In this document: positions 54,021 through 64,000 of the stretch, piece after piece
How positions within the stretch are numbered: position 1 is the stretch's first letter
Layout: the number at the start of each line of letters is the position of its first letter
From: Parietichytrium sp. I65-24A
Taxonomy: Eukaryota; Sar; Bigyra; Thraustochytrida; Thraustochytriidae
Assembly (NCBI GenBank): GCA_012862575.1
Contig: BLSF01000012.1
Coordinates: 310,001 to 374,000, forward strand
Length of the DNA: 64,000 nt
Direction of reading: 5' to 3'
Position numbers and translations under genes: made by a program
Notes under the pieces: model-generated
What the model was told of the DNA's origin: nothing
Seen by the model: the letters and a program-made list of their open reading frames with translations, nothing else
Database searches by the model: none

Positions 54021-57000
54021 ATGGCGAGCGAAGAGATCTCTAAGAAGAATAAGAAGAAGGCAATTTCCACCTCTACAGCTGCAGCTGCAGCTGCGTCGGC
54101 GGCCCAAGAAGATACTCAGGCGCCAGCGCTGGGTTTGGCTTCTTCATCTTCAACGGCAAGGGAGCTTAGTCCTCTTCGCACTGGGACTGGCCCGACCCAA
54201 TCTTTGAAAAAAGGTGCTGATAGCAGCAAAAACGCGAGCAGTACATCGAGGTGCAAGAGAGCCGCCCCGGCCTCTCCGAAATTCGTTTCGGACGATAATA
54301 CAATTGGGGATTACGATGATGCGAGCCAGAGTCGATCAAGAGCAAAGGTTTCGGCCAGAGAGAATGAAATTAAAGAAAAGGACATCAAGGAGGAGCAGAC
54401 TGCCGCGGAAAGCGATGCCGTTGCGAAAAGCGGCGCGGACAATAGTGAAAGGAAACGTACTCAGGATACCCATGAGGTACCTCTCAAAGGACACTGTCAG
54501 TCGCATGGTAGCCCGGTGAAAGGATCAAGCCAGAGTCTCGTGCCTGATATCACAGCATCTGGTCGTGTAAAAAGCAGCTCCGCGCAGGACCTAGATAGCA
54601 GGGAAGGTGCTCAGATGGATTTAAAGCTTCGAACATGTTGTGAACATTCAATGCCCGCACCGTCGAATCAACTCTGTCTCCTAGTAAACTTTTACCAGCA
54701 ACATCGACCAGCAACTGCGGCATTGCAACTGCGGCTTACACTGGAACTTGCGAGGGCCGGCTTGGTTCGCAAATTGACAACGAGATGGGACGATAATGAG
54801 CTTAGTGTCAGTGTGACGATGGATCGCCCGAGTGAAGCGTGCAGAGCGGTAGAATTAGTCAACTCCTCTGCAATTAAATTGCCCCATGGCGCTGATCTGC
54901 GGGCGTTTGCGGAGGACATGCACTGGCGCACCCGGCCTCCCTGCCACATTCTCATCCATTGCTGCCCACGTCAAGTTGTCAAGAATTCTCCAAATCCCAC
55001 CGCTGGCCAGTTGCACCGTGACAAAAGCTCAATCCCCGTCAAGGTTCCAGAGGATCGGAAGGTTGACAAATCGAAGAGCACTGACTCGCCGCCGGTGAAG
55101 CGAAAAAATTATCCCGTGGACCCTGGTTCATCTCCTGATGTGAATCAAAAGGCGCGGGAGCCATGTGGCGTTGACATGGAGCAGCTCCACCAAGCTCTTG
55201 TGGAGCACTTTGATCGACTGATCGAAAGCGGTCATCAGTCTTTTGGCGCGACTGCTGAGACAGAGCAGGCTTATGTTGATACAATTCGGGTTAGGTTTCG
55301 ACATTGCGGTGCCTTGAGTTCCATCGATTGTCTGGAAGTTCGAAGCAGCACTTCTCCTTCCGATCGCTGGTTTGTGGTGCAGTTCAATAGGTCGTCGCAA
55401 GCGCTGGCCGCATTGGAGGACTGGCAAGAGAGAGGAATGCGCATTGACGCAGAATGCGACTTTGCGTGTGTGCATTACCTCGAGCAGGCGATAGAGGCTC
55501 ATATTACCGTCAGTTCCAATGAGGGCCTGACTCATGGTACCGGTGAGCGACAGCTTGGAGCTGTTAGCTCGCTCTCCTCTTCTCCAAAGTCTCGTACAAA
55601 TTCGTTTGCAAGTTCATTCTCACCAAATCCACGCCCGAAATCTTCTCCGTCTATTAGGACCAGACTCAAGACAGAAGTTGGGGAACCACTTTCCCCTTCG
55701 AGGTCGGGAACGACTGAAGTGCACCGGAAAGGCAGCCCTACTGACTCAGCTCTCAATGCCGAAGAGCGTGAGATAGCCTATCTGAACAAGCGCACACGAT
55801 CAAGCTCACCTATCTTGCCTGCAACCCACGGAGGAGAGCAGCAAGGCTTGATCGAGAACGAAATTGGTGGTGCCCTGCGTCAAAAAAGAACGAAAGGTTC
55901 CCGGTCGGAGTTGACGTCGTGCATGAGAAAGGAGCTCTTTTCTAAGGCCGTAGTAGAGAATGAAGCCGGGGCTATTTCCGCTTCTTCATTTTACAATAGT
56001 GCAAGCGGGGTTAAGCCGCACCGCAGCGAAGCCGTCGAGAAAGAGTGCAAGTTGATTTTATTTACTACGTCGGATGTTTCTGCAGAAGATATCAAAAGCG
56101 AACTACATGGGATCGCTGGGTGTGCGGTTGAGAGTTCCGATATTGCCCCAAGCCTTGCGGATGTCGGTGTGCAAGTGGACGTCTTTTGCAAGAGTCGCTC
56201 AGTTGCGATTCAAGTCTGCGAGGCTCTACAAGGGTTTGCAGGAGATTGTGCTGACTTTCCTGATCGAGATATGCGGAAAGAGCATTTGCCCATATCCAAA
56301 TCGCTGGTCGCCGAGACGCTACCTGAGGAAGAAGCGGCAGATCCTACGGCTGCACGGAGGCCATCAGACCCTTTATCAGTCAAAAGGCAGCAACTTCAAA
56401 GTGCTTCTGGGGGGAAAGAAAGAGAGTCCGAAATAGAATTAGATCGTTTGAAATTGCAAGGCCCGGGCGACGCGTCTGACGGTGAGGTAGAAAGGCAGAA
56501 TAAGACGCCAAAACGCGCCGAAAGTGATACGTCGAACAGTTTGCTAGTTGCAAAGCGGCAGGGAAATCATACGCACGAGCAACCAAATTCGAAGCGAGCC
56601 GCAAATTTGGCAGAAATGAGGCGCCAGGCTGAGAGCGAACTAGCACTTGAGCTGGAGAGAACCACTGGTGAAACCAATTGTGAGGCCGAGGACTTTGGAA
56701 CGAGCGAGAAGAGCTTTAGTACTGCTTCAATGGAGGACAATGCGGATAGCCTGGCTGCAAATTTCCAGACGGCCGTGGGCTTTTCCTCCTCGGCAAAGAG
56801 CGCTGCTCCATCGGGCTCTAATTCTCTTTTTGCTATTACTCGCTCGCACCAGTCCGGACGAACGGGCCACAGGACCCCTCCCCCAAATCAGCGTGGGCCG
56901 CATGAACCGGACAATTCGACAATGCAAGCCGGAAGCGGTATGCCATCGCATCGGCGAAGGATGCATGTTCAAGACCTGGGCTATCAAGGGCAACTGGGCC

Positions 57001-57644
57001 CGGAGATGGGCGGATTTGCCGGCCACTTCTTCCACCACCCTCACCCGCAGCAATTTGCGGCCCCGCCTCATCCAGCAATCATGCCTCCTTACTTTGCTCA
57101 GCCAGTATATGGAAACATTCCTCCCCCACCTCCCCCCCCACCTCCACACCACACGCCCGTAGGCTGGCAGTACATGGGATATCCCGCCTCCCCGCAGCAA
57201 ATGGAAGCTGGTCTACCGATGACACATCAGCACAGCTTGGGACCGCACGCTGTCCACGAAGCAGGGGGCAATGGTCCATCAAGTAGCAACATCAGTGTCG
57301 CGCCCGACGAGCCTAATGAAGATGGTGAAGAATCAGCCCCTCTCGAGACTTCGCGGCTCTACGTAGCCTTCAACCGGCCCCTTCCTGAAGACGCTCTGTG
57401 GCAAGCCTTCAATGAAGTTGCGCCAGGACTTGAATACGTGAGTCGGCCGCGTGAAAAGTGTTTCGTATTTGTGAAATACAGCAGCGAAGCCGCCGCCAAG
57501 TTGGCCATGTTGCGGCTGAATGGCAAGGAGGTCCTTGGGCAACCGCTACGCATTTCAATCGCGCAACCTCCGAGATCTGCTCCGAGTGGGAGAAAGCGGC
57601 AGCGAACTGCAGACCTGGAAAAGCGCCCGAGTTCCAAACGCTAA
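54021..57644 (+). CDS. Large RNA-binding protein with C-terminal RRM
   Basis: 1207 residues, intronless. The C-terminal RRM is clear (about 1113-1185): SRLYVAFNRPLPEDALWQAF, KCFVFVKYSSEAAAKLAM, GQPLRISIAQ. Three earlier segments look like degenerate RRMs. One is near 225-310 (QLCLLVNFYQQHRP). The second is near 410-500 (TIRVRFRHCGALSSIDCLEV, WFVVQFNRSSQALAAL). The third is near 675-755 (CKLILFTTSDVSAEDIKSEL). Spacers are disordered and Ser/Lys/Glu-rich. A Pro-rich stretch with nine consecutive prolines lies before the last RRM. The N-terminus is Lys/Ala-rich. A multi-RRM protein related to RBM45/DRBP1 is one possibility, but I cannot name it with confidence. Role in mRNA processing is inferred. 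Confidence 0.75.
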   Translation: MASEEISKKNKKKAISTSTAAAAAASAAQEDTQAPALGLASSSSTARELSPLRTGTGPTQSLKKGADSSKNASSTSRCKRAAPASPKFVSDDNTIGDYDDASQSRSRAKVSARENEIKEKDIKEEQTAAESDAVAKSGADNSERKRTQDTHEVPLKGHCQSHGSPVKGSSQSLVPDITASGRVKSSSAQDLDSREGAQMDLKLRTCCEHSMPAPSNQLCLLVNFYQQHRPATAALQLRLTLELARAGLVRKLTTRWDDNELSVSVTMDRPSEACRAVELVNSSAIKLPHGADLRAFAEDMHWRTRPPCHILIHCCPRQVVKNSPNPTAGQLHRDKSSIPVKVPEDRKVDKSKSTDSPPVKRKNYPVDPGSSPDVNQKAREPCGVDMEQLHQALVEHFDRLIESGHQSFGATAETEQAYVDTIRVRFRHCGALSSIDCLEVRSSTSPSDRWFVVQFNRSSQALAALEDWQERGMRIDAECDFACVHYLEQAIEAHITVSSNEGLTHGTGERQLGAVSSLSSSPKSRTNSFASSFSPNPRPKSSPSIRTRLKTEVGEPLSPSRSGTTEVHRKGSPTDSALNAEEREIAYLNKRTRSSSPILPATHGGEQQGLIENEIGGALRQKRTKGSRSELTSCMRKELFSKAVVENEAGAISASSFYNSASGVKPHRSEAVEKECKLILFTTSDVSAEDIKSELHGIAGCAVESSDIAPSLADVGVQVDVFCKSRSVAIQVCEALQGFAGDCADFPDRDMRKEHLPISKSLVAETLPEEEAADPTAARRPSDPLSVKRQQLQSASGGKERESEIELDRLKLQGPGDASDGEVERQNKTPKRAESDTSNSLLVAKRQGNHTHEQPNSKRAANLAEMRRQAESELALELERTTGETNCEAEDFGTSEKSFSTASMEDNADSLAANFQTAVGFSSSAKSAAPSGSNSLFAITRSHQSGRTGHRTPPPNQRGPHEPDNSTMQAGSGMPSHRRRMHVQDLGYQGQLGPEMGGFAGHFFHHPHPQQFAAPPHPAIMPPYFAQPVYGNIPPPPPPPPPHHTPVGWQYMGYPASPQQMEAGLPMTHQHSLGPHAVHEAGGNGPSSSNISVAPDEPNEDGEESAPLETSRLYVAFNRPLPEDALWQAFNEVAPGLEYVSRPREKCFVFVKYSSEAAAKLAMLRLNGKEVLGQPLRISIAQPPRSAPSGRKRQRTADLEKRPSSKR

Positions 57645-58132
57645 CCTTTCCTTCTGCGCTTGGCAAGGATCCTTTCTACTTTGCTTTTCAATTCAAATTG
57701 AAATCGAAAGGATGTCAGAGAAAGAAGTCGCCCATCGTCAGTTTGCACTGAGCTGTGAGCTGTGAGTTGCTAAGAGTGAGTGTTTGCCGCCAGTTAGTGC
57801 CAGCAACTCAACTCGGTCAACTCGGTCTCAGGAAGCGAATCTAATGACAGTGTGACAGTATGATAGTGGTTTGCGTACTCGTGAGGATAGTGTTTTGATG
57901 TCCTATCTCATAGAAGGAGCATATGGGTACATAGGCTAAACCCAAAGGCAAATGGTAAAGCATCAATCACCCAGACATCTGACTCATGTGACTGCCCTGA
58001 GAGTGAATTGGGCTGCAAAGGTCTTGTCCAGTCTGTGTGGTCGCCCTATACTCTCCCCGAGGCTGTTGAAGAACGGGAGAGCGAGCGAGACAGAGAGCGG
58101 GGGGCGATTTGGCGCACGCAAGAGAGTGGAAC
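57645..58132. other. Intergenic, no gene seen
   Basis: Spacer of 488 nt between two plus-strand genes. Nothing coding was seen. Confidence 0.5.
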
Positions 58133-58987
58133 ATGGCGGACTCAAGCGTCCGCGCTCTGGAGCAGCAGCTGTCCGGTGAGCGCAAGGCGCGGCATGCGTT
58201 AGGGCAGGAGCTGAAGGAGCTGCGCAAAGAGCTCGCAGCGCTGCGCAAGGACGGGCAGGTAAAGCAGCAACTGCTGGATGAGACTACAGACGCACTCTAC
58301 GAGTGGAAGGATGAGTGCGAGCGGCTGCAAGGGTTGCTGGACCAGAGAGACAATGCAGCTCCTTCCGGAAAAGAAGGAAATGCGCGAGGCACCGCTCTTC
58401 GGCACAAGGAATCGGACAAAGATGAGAGGCTCATCGAGCAAACAAGACAGATGGCCGCGGAGAAGCTGGTTTTGGAGGAACAGGTCGCACAGCTCGCGAT
58501 AGAGAACAAAACTCTCTTGGAAGAGAACGAAAAGTTATTACAGGAAAATAGGAGGGTTGGCGAGGAGAGGGCGAGGGCCGCACAAGATCTGGAGCGCCAG
58601 CTCAAGGTAACCCTCGAGAGAGAAAAGGATTTGCTCGGCCTCCGCGCAGATCGGCAGGCGCTAGTGCAGCAACAGGAGGTGGATCGACAAGAGGCTGACC
58701 TATTGCGGAAAACCGACGCTCAGAGGCATGAGCAGCAATTCGAGACCAAATTGAGGGATCATCAACGACAATCTCAAGAGAAATGCGACACATTGATCGA
58801 AGAAATTAAGGAAATGCGAGCTGCTGCCAAGGTGCGAGCAGAGGTAGAAGCCTCTCTGAGGGCTGGCTACGCGCGATGCGAAGCAAGAGCCGCCGCCCTG
58901 GAAGAAGAGCTGCGCGTACATACAAGCGAGTCTGCAGTACTTGCAGATTGGTCCAAGTCAGTCTTGCAGACATTTGCACGGTTGTGA
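58133..58987 (+). CDS. Coiled-coil protein, unrecognised
   Basis: 284 residues from MADSSVRALEQQL. Almost the entire length is predicted coiled coil, with heptad-like Leu/Glu/Lys patterns and no other domain. An ATG 24 nt earlier (58109) is in frame. It ends with ADWSKSVLQTFARL, a hydrophobic, helical tail that could be a binding motif. No family is recognised; such proteins are often centrosomal, ciliary or Golgi tethers, but nothing here shows which. Confidence 0.65.
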   Translation: MADSSVRALEQQLSGERKARHALGQELKELRKELAALRKDGQVKQQLLDETTDALYEWKDECERLQGLLDQRDNAAPSGKEGNARGTALRHKESDKDERLIEQTRQMAAEKLVLEEQVAQLAIENKTLLEENEKLLQENRRVGEERARAAQDLERQLKVTLEREKDLLGLRADRQALVQQQEVDRQEADLLRKTDAQRHEQQFETKLRDHQRQSQEKCDTLIEEIKEMRAAAKVRAEVEASLRAGYARCEARAAALEEELRVHTSESAVLADWSKSVLQTFARL

Positions 58988-59267
58988 TGCTGAATTCAAG
59001 TCCTTTGGACCAAGTCAACTTTTTGGTGTGTCCGAAATGTTCAGCATAGTGAAATCAAAAAGTAACGAAAGAATCTCTCTATGCTTGTGTAACTTTTTCT
59101 CTTCCGGCAAAGCACCTTGTGTTTAAACTTGTAGAGCTATGTGCACAGAGCGCAGGAAATCGAGTCAGGAGAAAATAACTATTTCATTTGTGAGTTGTTT
59201 TTTTAAAGTCAGTGCATCAGAAGAGAGCGCCACAGCTATGTCATGTGATCGTTTAGGGGCTAATTGT

Positions 59268-61571
59268 TTAGAATTCAAGTGCATTCACGAGGGAAAGCTC
59301 CTCGAACACCTGAGGAGCTGCGTCGGCGACGGTGGCCGCCTCATCAACAACGTTCACAGAAATGTGGGACTGTGCGAATGGCAAGAACTCACCACTCAGG
59401 CTCGCTACAACGTAGTAGGTTCCCGCCTTAGCTGGTGGCAAGAGCTCCGCATTCACCTTCATGGTTGCGCCGCGCTTGAGGTCTTGGCAAACCTCTACAC
59501 TGGTGACATTTTCTGGCTTGTCATTAAAGTTGAGCTCATGAGAGTGCAAAGTGATGCAGACGTGCTTGAGAGTAAAGCTGAGAGGGTTGCGAAACTTGGC
59601 AGAGACCTTAAATGCCTTAGCCGAGCTCGAGGAACCAACAACAACCTTCTCAGGTGCTTTCATGACAACTGGTGGTGCGTCAATGTCAAGAACATCCTTT
59701 GCGAAAATGACCTTGCCACCGTCAGAGGACCCAGTGGCGACGATACGCACAAAGTAGTCTCCGAGATCCTTTTGCAAGTACACACTCGAGTCCACGGAGT
59801 ACGGAACTTCCACGCGGGAGCCCTTGACGAGGACACGAGAGGAGGTAGACTGCAATGTTTTGACCTCCTTTCCAGTGCGAGTTTCCAAAGTAAACATCAT
59901 GTTGAGCTGGATGTACTCCCCCTGAACGAAGCTTTCGGTGTCAATCTCCACGAACCCGGTGATTGCGGACCCAACGATGACTCCGTAGCTGTCAGGAACA
60001 ATGGTGACTGCATCGTCATTGAGGGCGTCGCCGAGCATCATGCCGCATGGCTGGTCCTCCCCGCTACGAAGCATTCTGCGAGAAGCAGTTTCCTCTTGAA
60101 ATGGGATGAATGCATCCGTGTTTGGGTCGATAAACTCGTGGGTAATGTTCTTTTCCTGAGCCGTTCCGTTGATGGTCTGGGAAGAAAGAATGAGTTTCAG
60201 GCCAGCGTGATCGTAGCGGAGAAGCTTTTCAACCTTGCAGCCCTTCAGCTGGTCCTTGCGCTGATGTTCCTTATTGCACTTCACCAGGAAGGTACGGGAG
60301 GTGGAGTGCACAGTGCTGAGAACATCGCTGACGTTAAATGGGTAGGTCTCATTGAAGTCGTGGATGGCCTTGACTGCAGCAGGTCCAATCTTGCCTGGTG
60401 GAGTGCCGTCCAGACTCTGCCATCCAGACATGCTCTTCTCGTCACGCTGCATCCAGATGTCATTCCAAGAGTGGTAGTTCCATGCTTGTGACTCCATGTA
60501 AACGGCCGAACCGTTAATGTCGTAGTATTCGTCAGCAACATGATGAAGCTTGTGGTGTTTGTCGCGGCGGCTGGACATGTCCATCCATGCGCCAAAAGCT
60601 GTGATTTGACGTGAGCCCACTCCGATAGCACGCATGAGGGCGTTCTGGAGAGCGCCAAACACCCAGCACTGTCCGTACTGAGTTGGCTTTCCAGTCTCCT
60701 TCCAACGGTTGAGAATGTCCGTGGTGGAAACCCACAGCTCTGGGGAGTTGGTATCATCAAAAGGGAAGTCACCCCAGTTGCCCTCCAGAAGGGAGTCCTC
60801 AGTACCCACGAGAACGCTACCATCCTTCTTTCTCATCATACCTTGGTTCTGTGCCATCGTCTGCACAACATGGAAAGGATCTGCAGCAAGAGTACGGTTT
60901 ACTTTCTTGAGGAGGTGAAAGACGGCGTCCAACGTGATCTGGTCGGATTGGCCGTAGTACCACTTGGTGGTCTCGTACGAGTTGGTAGATCCGCAGAAAA
61001 CATCTCCGTAGGTGTTGAGAATGTGCTCCTGGCGCATTTCCTCCGTTGGGATGTAGATGATGGAGTCCTCCTGGTTCCATGGATTGAACAGCATGTACAG
61101 AGGGAATGGGTACTCGTACACAATGGTCTCGGTGTTGTTAAGAAGCTCTTCGTCAGTGGACTCCACGGTGAAGGTAATGTCCTCGTACTTTCCGACGGCG
61201 GTGTTGACAGAAGTCTCCACGCTCATAAGGTAGGTGGTCGAGCTCAGAGCTTTGACGACCTTTGTGGTAAATGAAGGGTTGTTGTACTCTGCCACATCGT
61301 CATTCTCCATCGAAATGGTCATCGAGTTGAGGTCAAGTGGAGCATCGGTTGTCACAATAAGCTCGAAAGACTGCCCGCGGCGAACAGCAAAGCCTCCCTC
61401 AATTTCGAAATGGTCTGTGTGATGCTCGGCGAGAGAAGAGTTGGTGATGAGAGCACCGACAATCTTTGGGCCGGTGCTGGCAATGATCTCATCGATACTC
61501 CGGTCCTCGGTGGTATTCTCGAGGCCGTTGACGGCCACGAGCCCCGCGAGGAGCACGGCAAAGACCTTCAT
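59268..61571 (-). CDS. Secreted animal-type transglutaminase
   Basis: Cross-links proteins through Gln-Lys isopeptide bonds, calcium dependent in known members. The ATG at 61571 (MKVFAVLLAGLVAVNG) gives a clear signal peptide; one five codons earlier is also in frame (772 residues). Numbering from that longer form: N-terminal beta-sandwich at about 30-160. The catalytic core has C307 in QYGQCWVFGALQNAL, H372 in WNYHSWNDIWM and D393 in GWQSLDGTPPGKIGP, matching the Cys-His-Asp triad of factor XIII almost position for position. Two C-terminal beta-barrels lie at about 520-772. The length equals the animal family norm. Several N-glycosylation sites fit export. Codons are strongly biased to C/G third positions, unlike neighbours, which suggests high expression. 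It is convergent with the coiled-coil gene. Confidence 0.88.
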   Translation of the reverse strand: MKVFAVLLAGLVAVNGLENTTEDRSIDEIIASTGPKIVGALITNSSLAEHHTDHFEIEGGFAVRRGQSFELIVTTDAPLDLNSMTISMENDDVAEYNNPSFTTKVVKALSSTTYLMSVETSVNTAVGKYEDITFTVESTDEELLNNTETIVYEYPFPLYMLFNPWNQEDSIIYIPTEEMRQEHILNTYGDVFCGSTNSYETTKWYYGQSDQITLDAVFHLLKKVNRTLAADPFHVVQTMAQNQGMMRKKDGSVLVGTEDSLLEGNWGDFPFDDTNSPELWVSTTDILNRWKETGKPTQYGQCWVFGALQNALMRAIGVGSRQITAFGAWMDMSSRRDKHHKLHHVADEYYDINGSAVYMESQAWNYHSWNDIWMQRDEKSMSGWQSLDGTPPGKIGPAAVKAIHDFNETYPFNVSDVLSTVHSTSRTFLVKCNKEHQRKDQLKGCKVEKLLRYDHAGLKLILSSQTINGTAQEKNITHEFIDPNTDAFIPFQEETASRRMLRSGEDQPCGMMLGDALNDDAVTIVPDSYGVIVGSAITGFVEIDTESFVQGEYIQLNMMFTLETRTGKEVKTLQSTSSRVLVKGSRVEVPYSVDSSVYLQKDLGDYFVRIVATGSSDGGKVIFAKDVLDIDAPPVVMKAPEKVVVGSSSSAKAFKVSAKFRNPLSFTLKHVCITLHSHELNFNDKPENVTSVEVCQDLKRGATMKVNAELLPPAKAGTYYVVASLSGEFLPFAQSHISVNVVDEAATVADAAPQVFEELSLVNALEF

Positions 61572-61586
61572 TCTGACTTTGCGCAC

Positions 61587-64000
61587 CTTTTTGCACTCTA
61601 ATCAGCCCGCAGTCCGTTGCCAAGATGCAGCACCAAGCGGCGGCTTCCTATTGCTTGAGTTTGGGGTCTGTTGCGCTTGGCAAAGAAGGATTGAATCTAC
61701 TATGCCACCCTCCGTACGTAGCGACGATTGATCCCATCGTCTGAACACTTGCGGAGCTTACTTTCACTTACTCAGCAACGGCGTAGAGCCAGAGTAAGAC
61801 CGGGTTGCAGTGGTTGCAATTCATTGCCCCTTCGGATAGCACCTCATCTATTTTTTACTACACAAAAATGGTGGTTCTGGCAGGGCACATCATGGTTTTG
61901 CCTACCAACCTGCGGTGACTTTTCTTTTTCTCACAGTCAATTCTCGATCGCAACAGAGCAGAGCTGTAGAGCTGTCCTCACAGTCCCCAAAAGTAAAAGA
62001 GTGATCTAAAAAGCGAAGCGAAAAGGCGCCGACTGGCATTGACAGTATTGACTGCGAGTGAGCAAGTTTGACCGCACTTTGTTTCCAGACTTTGCCCCAC
62101 CCTCCCGTCCTCTGGTCCTCTGGAGAGGAGCTCAGTTTGATGCTCATTGATGTTCATTGGCCCGAAGACACAGTCAGTACCGGAATGCTTAACGACTGTC
62201 TCTAATGCTGCCTACGAACTAGTGCCTATTGATAAGTACCATGTGAGTACAGCTGCCGTCTTGTCTTGCGTGCACGCGAAGGTTGGATATCATTTCAGCA
62301 TAGCGGCCGTAGAGGGAAACAAAAGTTAGATCTTCTTCGCCTTCTCCTCTCCCTCTTTCTGACAGTGAATTCTGATTTATTATTCGGTTTCTCTGTCTGT
62401 CTGGGTGTGAGTGGTGTTTTCGTCTTGCTAAGGGAGGTTTATCAGCTTTGGCGGCGAACCACCCCGTGTGACTGTCGTTGCTTTGTGCTCGAGCTGTCCA
62501 TCCCTCCTCCATCCGTGATACTCCGTGTCCATCGCGAGCCGCCTCTCAGACCGATCAGACTCCCAACGACAAAGCCATGGCACCACAAATCGCCCCAGTT
62601 TTCTTTCAACGTTTTGCGCTCAGCTACTAACAGCGACAGAGAATACCGGCCAAAAATTGATTTATTAATTTACTGTTAATTCCTTGTTTCTTGGCAATTT
62701 CAGCGTGACTCGCACCCAATAACAAATCCGAATTCGCAGCCACACTTTTGCTTTTGCTCATGGAGACAATGGAGACCAAAGATCAAAGACGGAGTCAGAT
62801 TCCGTACCGGTATTGTACTACTTCTTGCTGAATTCTAAATTCTGTATTCAACGAACGGTAGTAGCTGAGTAGCTGAAGGAGGCGGCAAAATGATTGGCTG
62901 GTTGCGGCTGTCGCAGTCACTCCCAGCAAACTAAACTTTCGCACATTCCGGGCAGATTACGCTCGTCAGTAGAGCTTACAGTATCGGAGGCTAGAAATAA
63001 TTATAGGTCAGGCTCGTAGGTACTATTACTATATCGATTGGCGGAGTTCGAGGAGTGACCGAGGAAAATTTACATTTTGCTATTATTGCTTATCTTGAGG
63101 GTAGAAGAGAGGGATTCCTGTTACTGCGCGCGCTATGACTTTGCATTGGTACAAAAGATTTTTTGTACTTGCACTTTTAGCGCATTCTTCCCACTGGTTC
63201 CCGAGAGGTCCTTTCGCAAACGACCACGGTTTTGTATTTGCCAATGCAAGGCTCATGTAACGAGTACGGGTCACCCGCGCCATAGCAGGATGAACGCTTT
63301 GCCTTCCTTGCCTCCCAGAAATGCTTCCTGAATCATCCTGGATCCATGCCTGGCCGCTTCTGCCGCTTCGAGGACATCTTTGGCTTTGTGCACTGTCACA
63401 GCTGTCAGCTGTCAAGTGGAGCAAGAAAGCGAAGCAAAAGGTGCAAAAGGAGCAGAAGGGATGATAACGTTGCAGACAGTTGCGCGGCCAGATTAATGGG
63501 TAAAAGCGAAATGTCGGAGCAACTGAGACAGCAAGTGAAACCCTCGCAGCTTTTTTGTTTCTCGACGGTGGTAAGCTCAGTTAGCGCTCAAGCGCGCGAC
63601 TCTCTCTCTCTGCCCCGGAAGCCCCGGACCATCCCAGGCCAGCGTTCTTAGTAACAACAAACTGCAGTATTGGTTTTTGGTCACTGTCGCAGCAGTTTCA
63701 TTGTGAAGTGGACTTTGTGCCTTGCCCGCAATTAGCACTTGGATACGTCAACACTTGGCTGGCAACGAGGCAATGAGGGGCGGTGTGGTTCATGAAAAGG
63801 ACGGGAAAGGGCGACTGAGAAGCACAAATTATATTCTTTTAAATCAGGCGCTTGCTGTAATACACTTTACGCAAGGCTAACTTATTGTGAAGTACACAAA
63901 AGCTTTGTGTGCAGTGCGAGCTCCGCAGATCTCCGCAGCAGCGATCTAATCATCTCGCTCAGGGGAAAGTATTGAAGTGGCCCCCCACAGGCGCCATCTC
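61587..64000. other. Intergenic / right edge, no supportable gene
   Basis: About 2.4 kb upstream of the transglutaminase. Short frames only, none with domain signal. ATG-led frames near 63504 could be a first exon of a plus-strand gene beyond the edge, but I cannot support it. CCATGTGAGTACAGC at about 62239 resembles the recurrent motif. Confidence 0.45.

Noticed and set aside
59139-60491. 450-residue plus-strand open frame
   Set aside because: Lies fully opposite the transglutaminase gene, has no domain and is explained by codon bias.
62266-62679. 137-residue plus-strand frame with hydrophobic stretch
   Set aside because: No homology signal and composition like spacer DNA.
63504-63573. Possible first exon of a plus-strand gene ending at a GT donor
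   Set aside because: Too short, with no matching second exon within the window.
1-64000. Transposon, virus-derived element or CRISPR array
   Set aside because: No transposase, integrase, reverse transcriptase, capsid-like frame, long terminal repeats or spaced direct repeats were seen.

Overview
This window is nuclear DNA from a compact, gene-dense eukaryotic genome. Genes lie on both strands, often divergent or convergent with short spacers. Most are intronless; the introns I can place are short (78-130 nt) with a GTAAG donor and an AG acceptor. A tRNA-Val(CAC) is present. The standard genetic code fits every gene, apart from one unexplained in-frame TGA in the edge gene. Four proteins of ciliary or dynein families (CFAP99, a SPATA4-type CH protein, PACRG, a Tctex-type dynein light chain) point to a unicellular organism with a flagellated stage. 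Together with multi-domain signalling proteins, an animal-type transglutaminase and the gene density, this fits a heterotrophic protist. A labyrinthulomycete/thraustochytrid stramenopile is my best guess, but that is inference.

Left part (1-24 kb): a multi-pass membrane protein running off the left edge; a bestrophin-like channel; a myosin with PH domains; TFIIF alpha (RAP74); a PPC/DUF296 protein; an SH3 protein with proline repeats and tandem MIT-like domains (one intron); a serine racemase; an RluA-type pseudouridine synthase (one intron); a D-threonine-aldolase-like PLP enzyme; a DH-PH RhoGEF; and a SAM-domain cysteine-rich protein.

Middle (24-44 kb): a C9orf78/TLS1-like splicing factor; tRNA-Val; an ApaH-like phosphatase; CFAP99; an FYV7/CCDC59 ribosome biogenesis factor (one intron); an unrecognised membrane-anchored protein; a 355-nt assembly gap; a membrane-anchored PL4 rhamnogalacturonan lyase; a SPATA4-type CH protein with a helical-repeat tail; PACRG (one intron); a Tctex-type dynein light chain (two introns); and a nuclear-looking protein that joins a galectin fold to an RRM.

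Right part (44-64 kb): an SH3-DH-PH RhoGEF; a 1631-residue EF-hand protein with an MABP-like segment; a large RRM protein; a coiled-coil protein; a secreted, apparently complete animal-type transglutaminase; and about 2.4 kb without a supportable gene.

Functional themes are actin/Rho signalling (myosin, two RhoGEFs), cilia, RNA metabolism, and D-amino-acid chemistry (serine racemase plus D-threonine-aldolase-like enzyme 1.9 kb apart). I saw no virus-derived or transposable element and no CRISPR. Intergenic DNA carries short tandem repeats and a recurrent GTACTCAC(A/T)GT motif.
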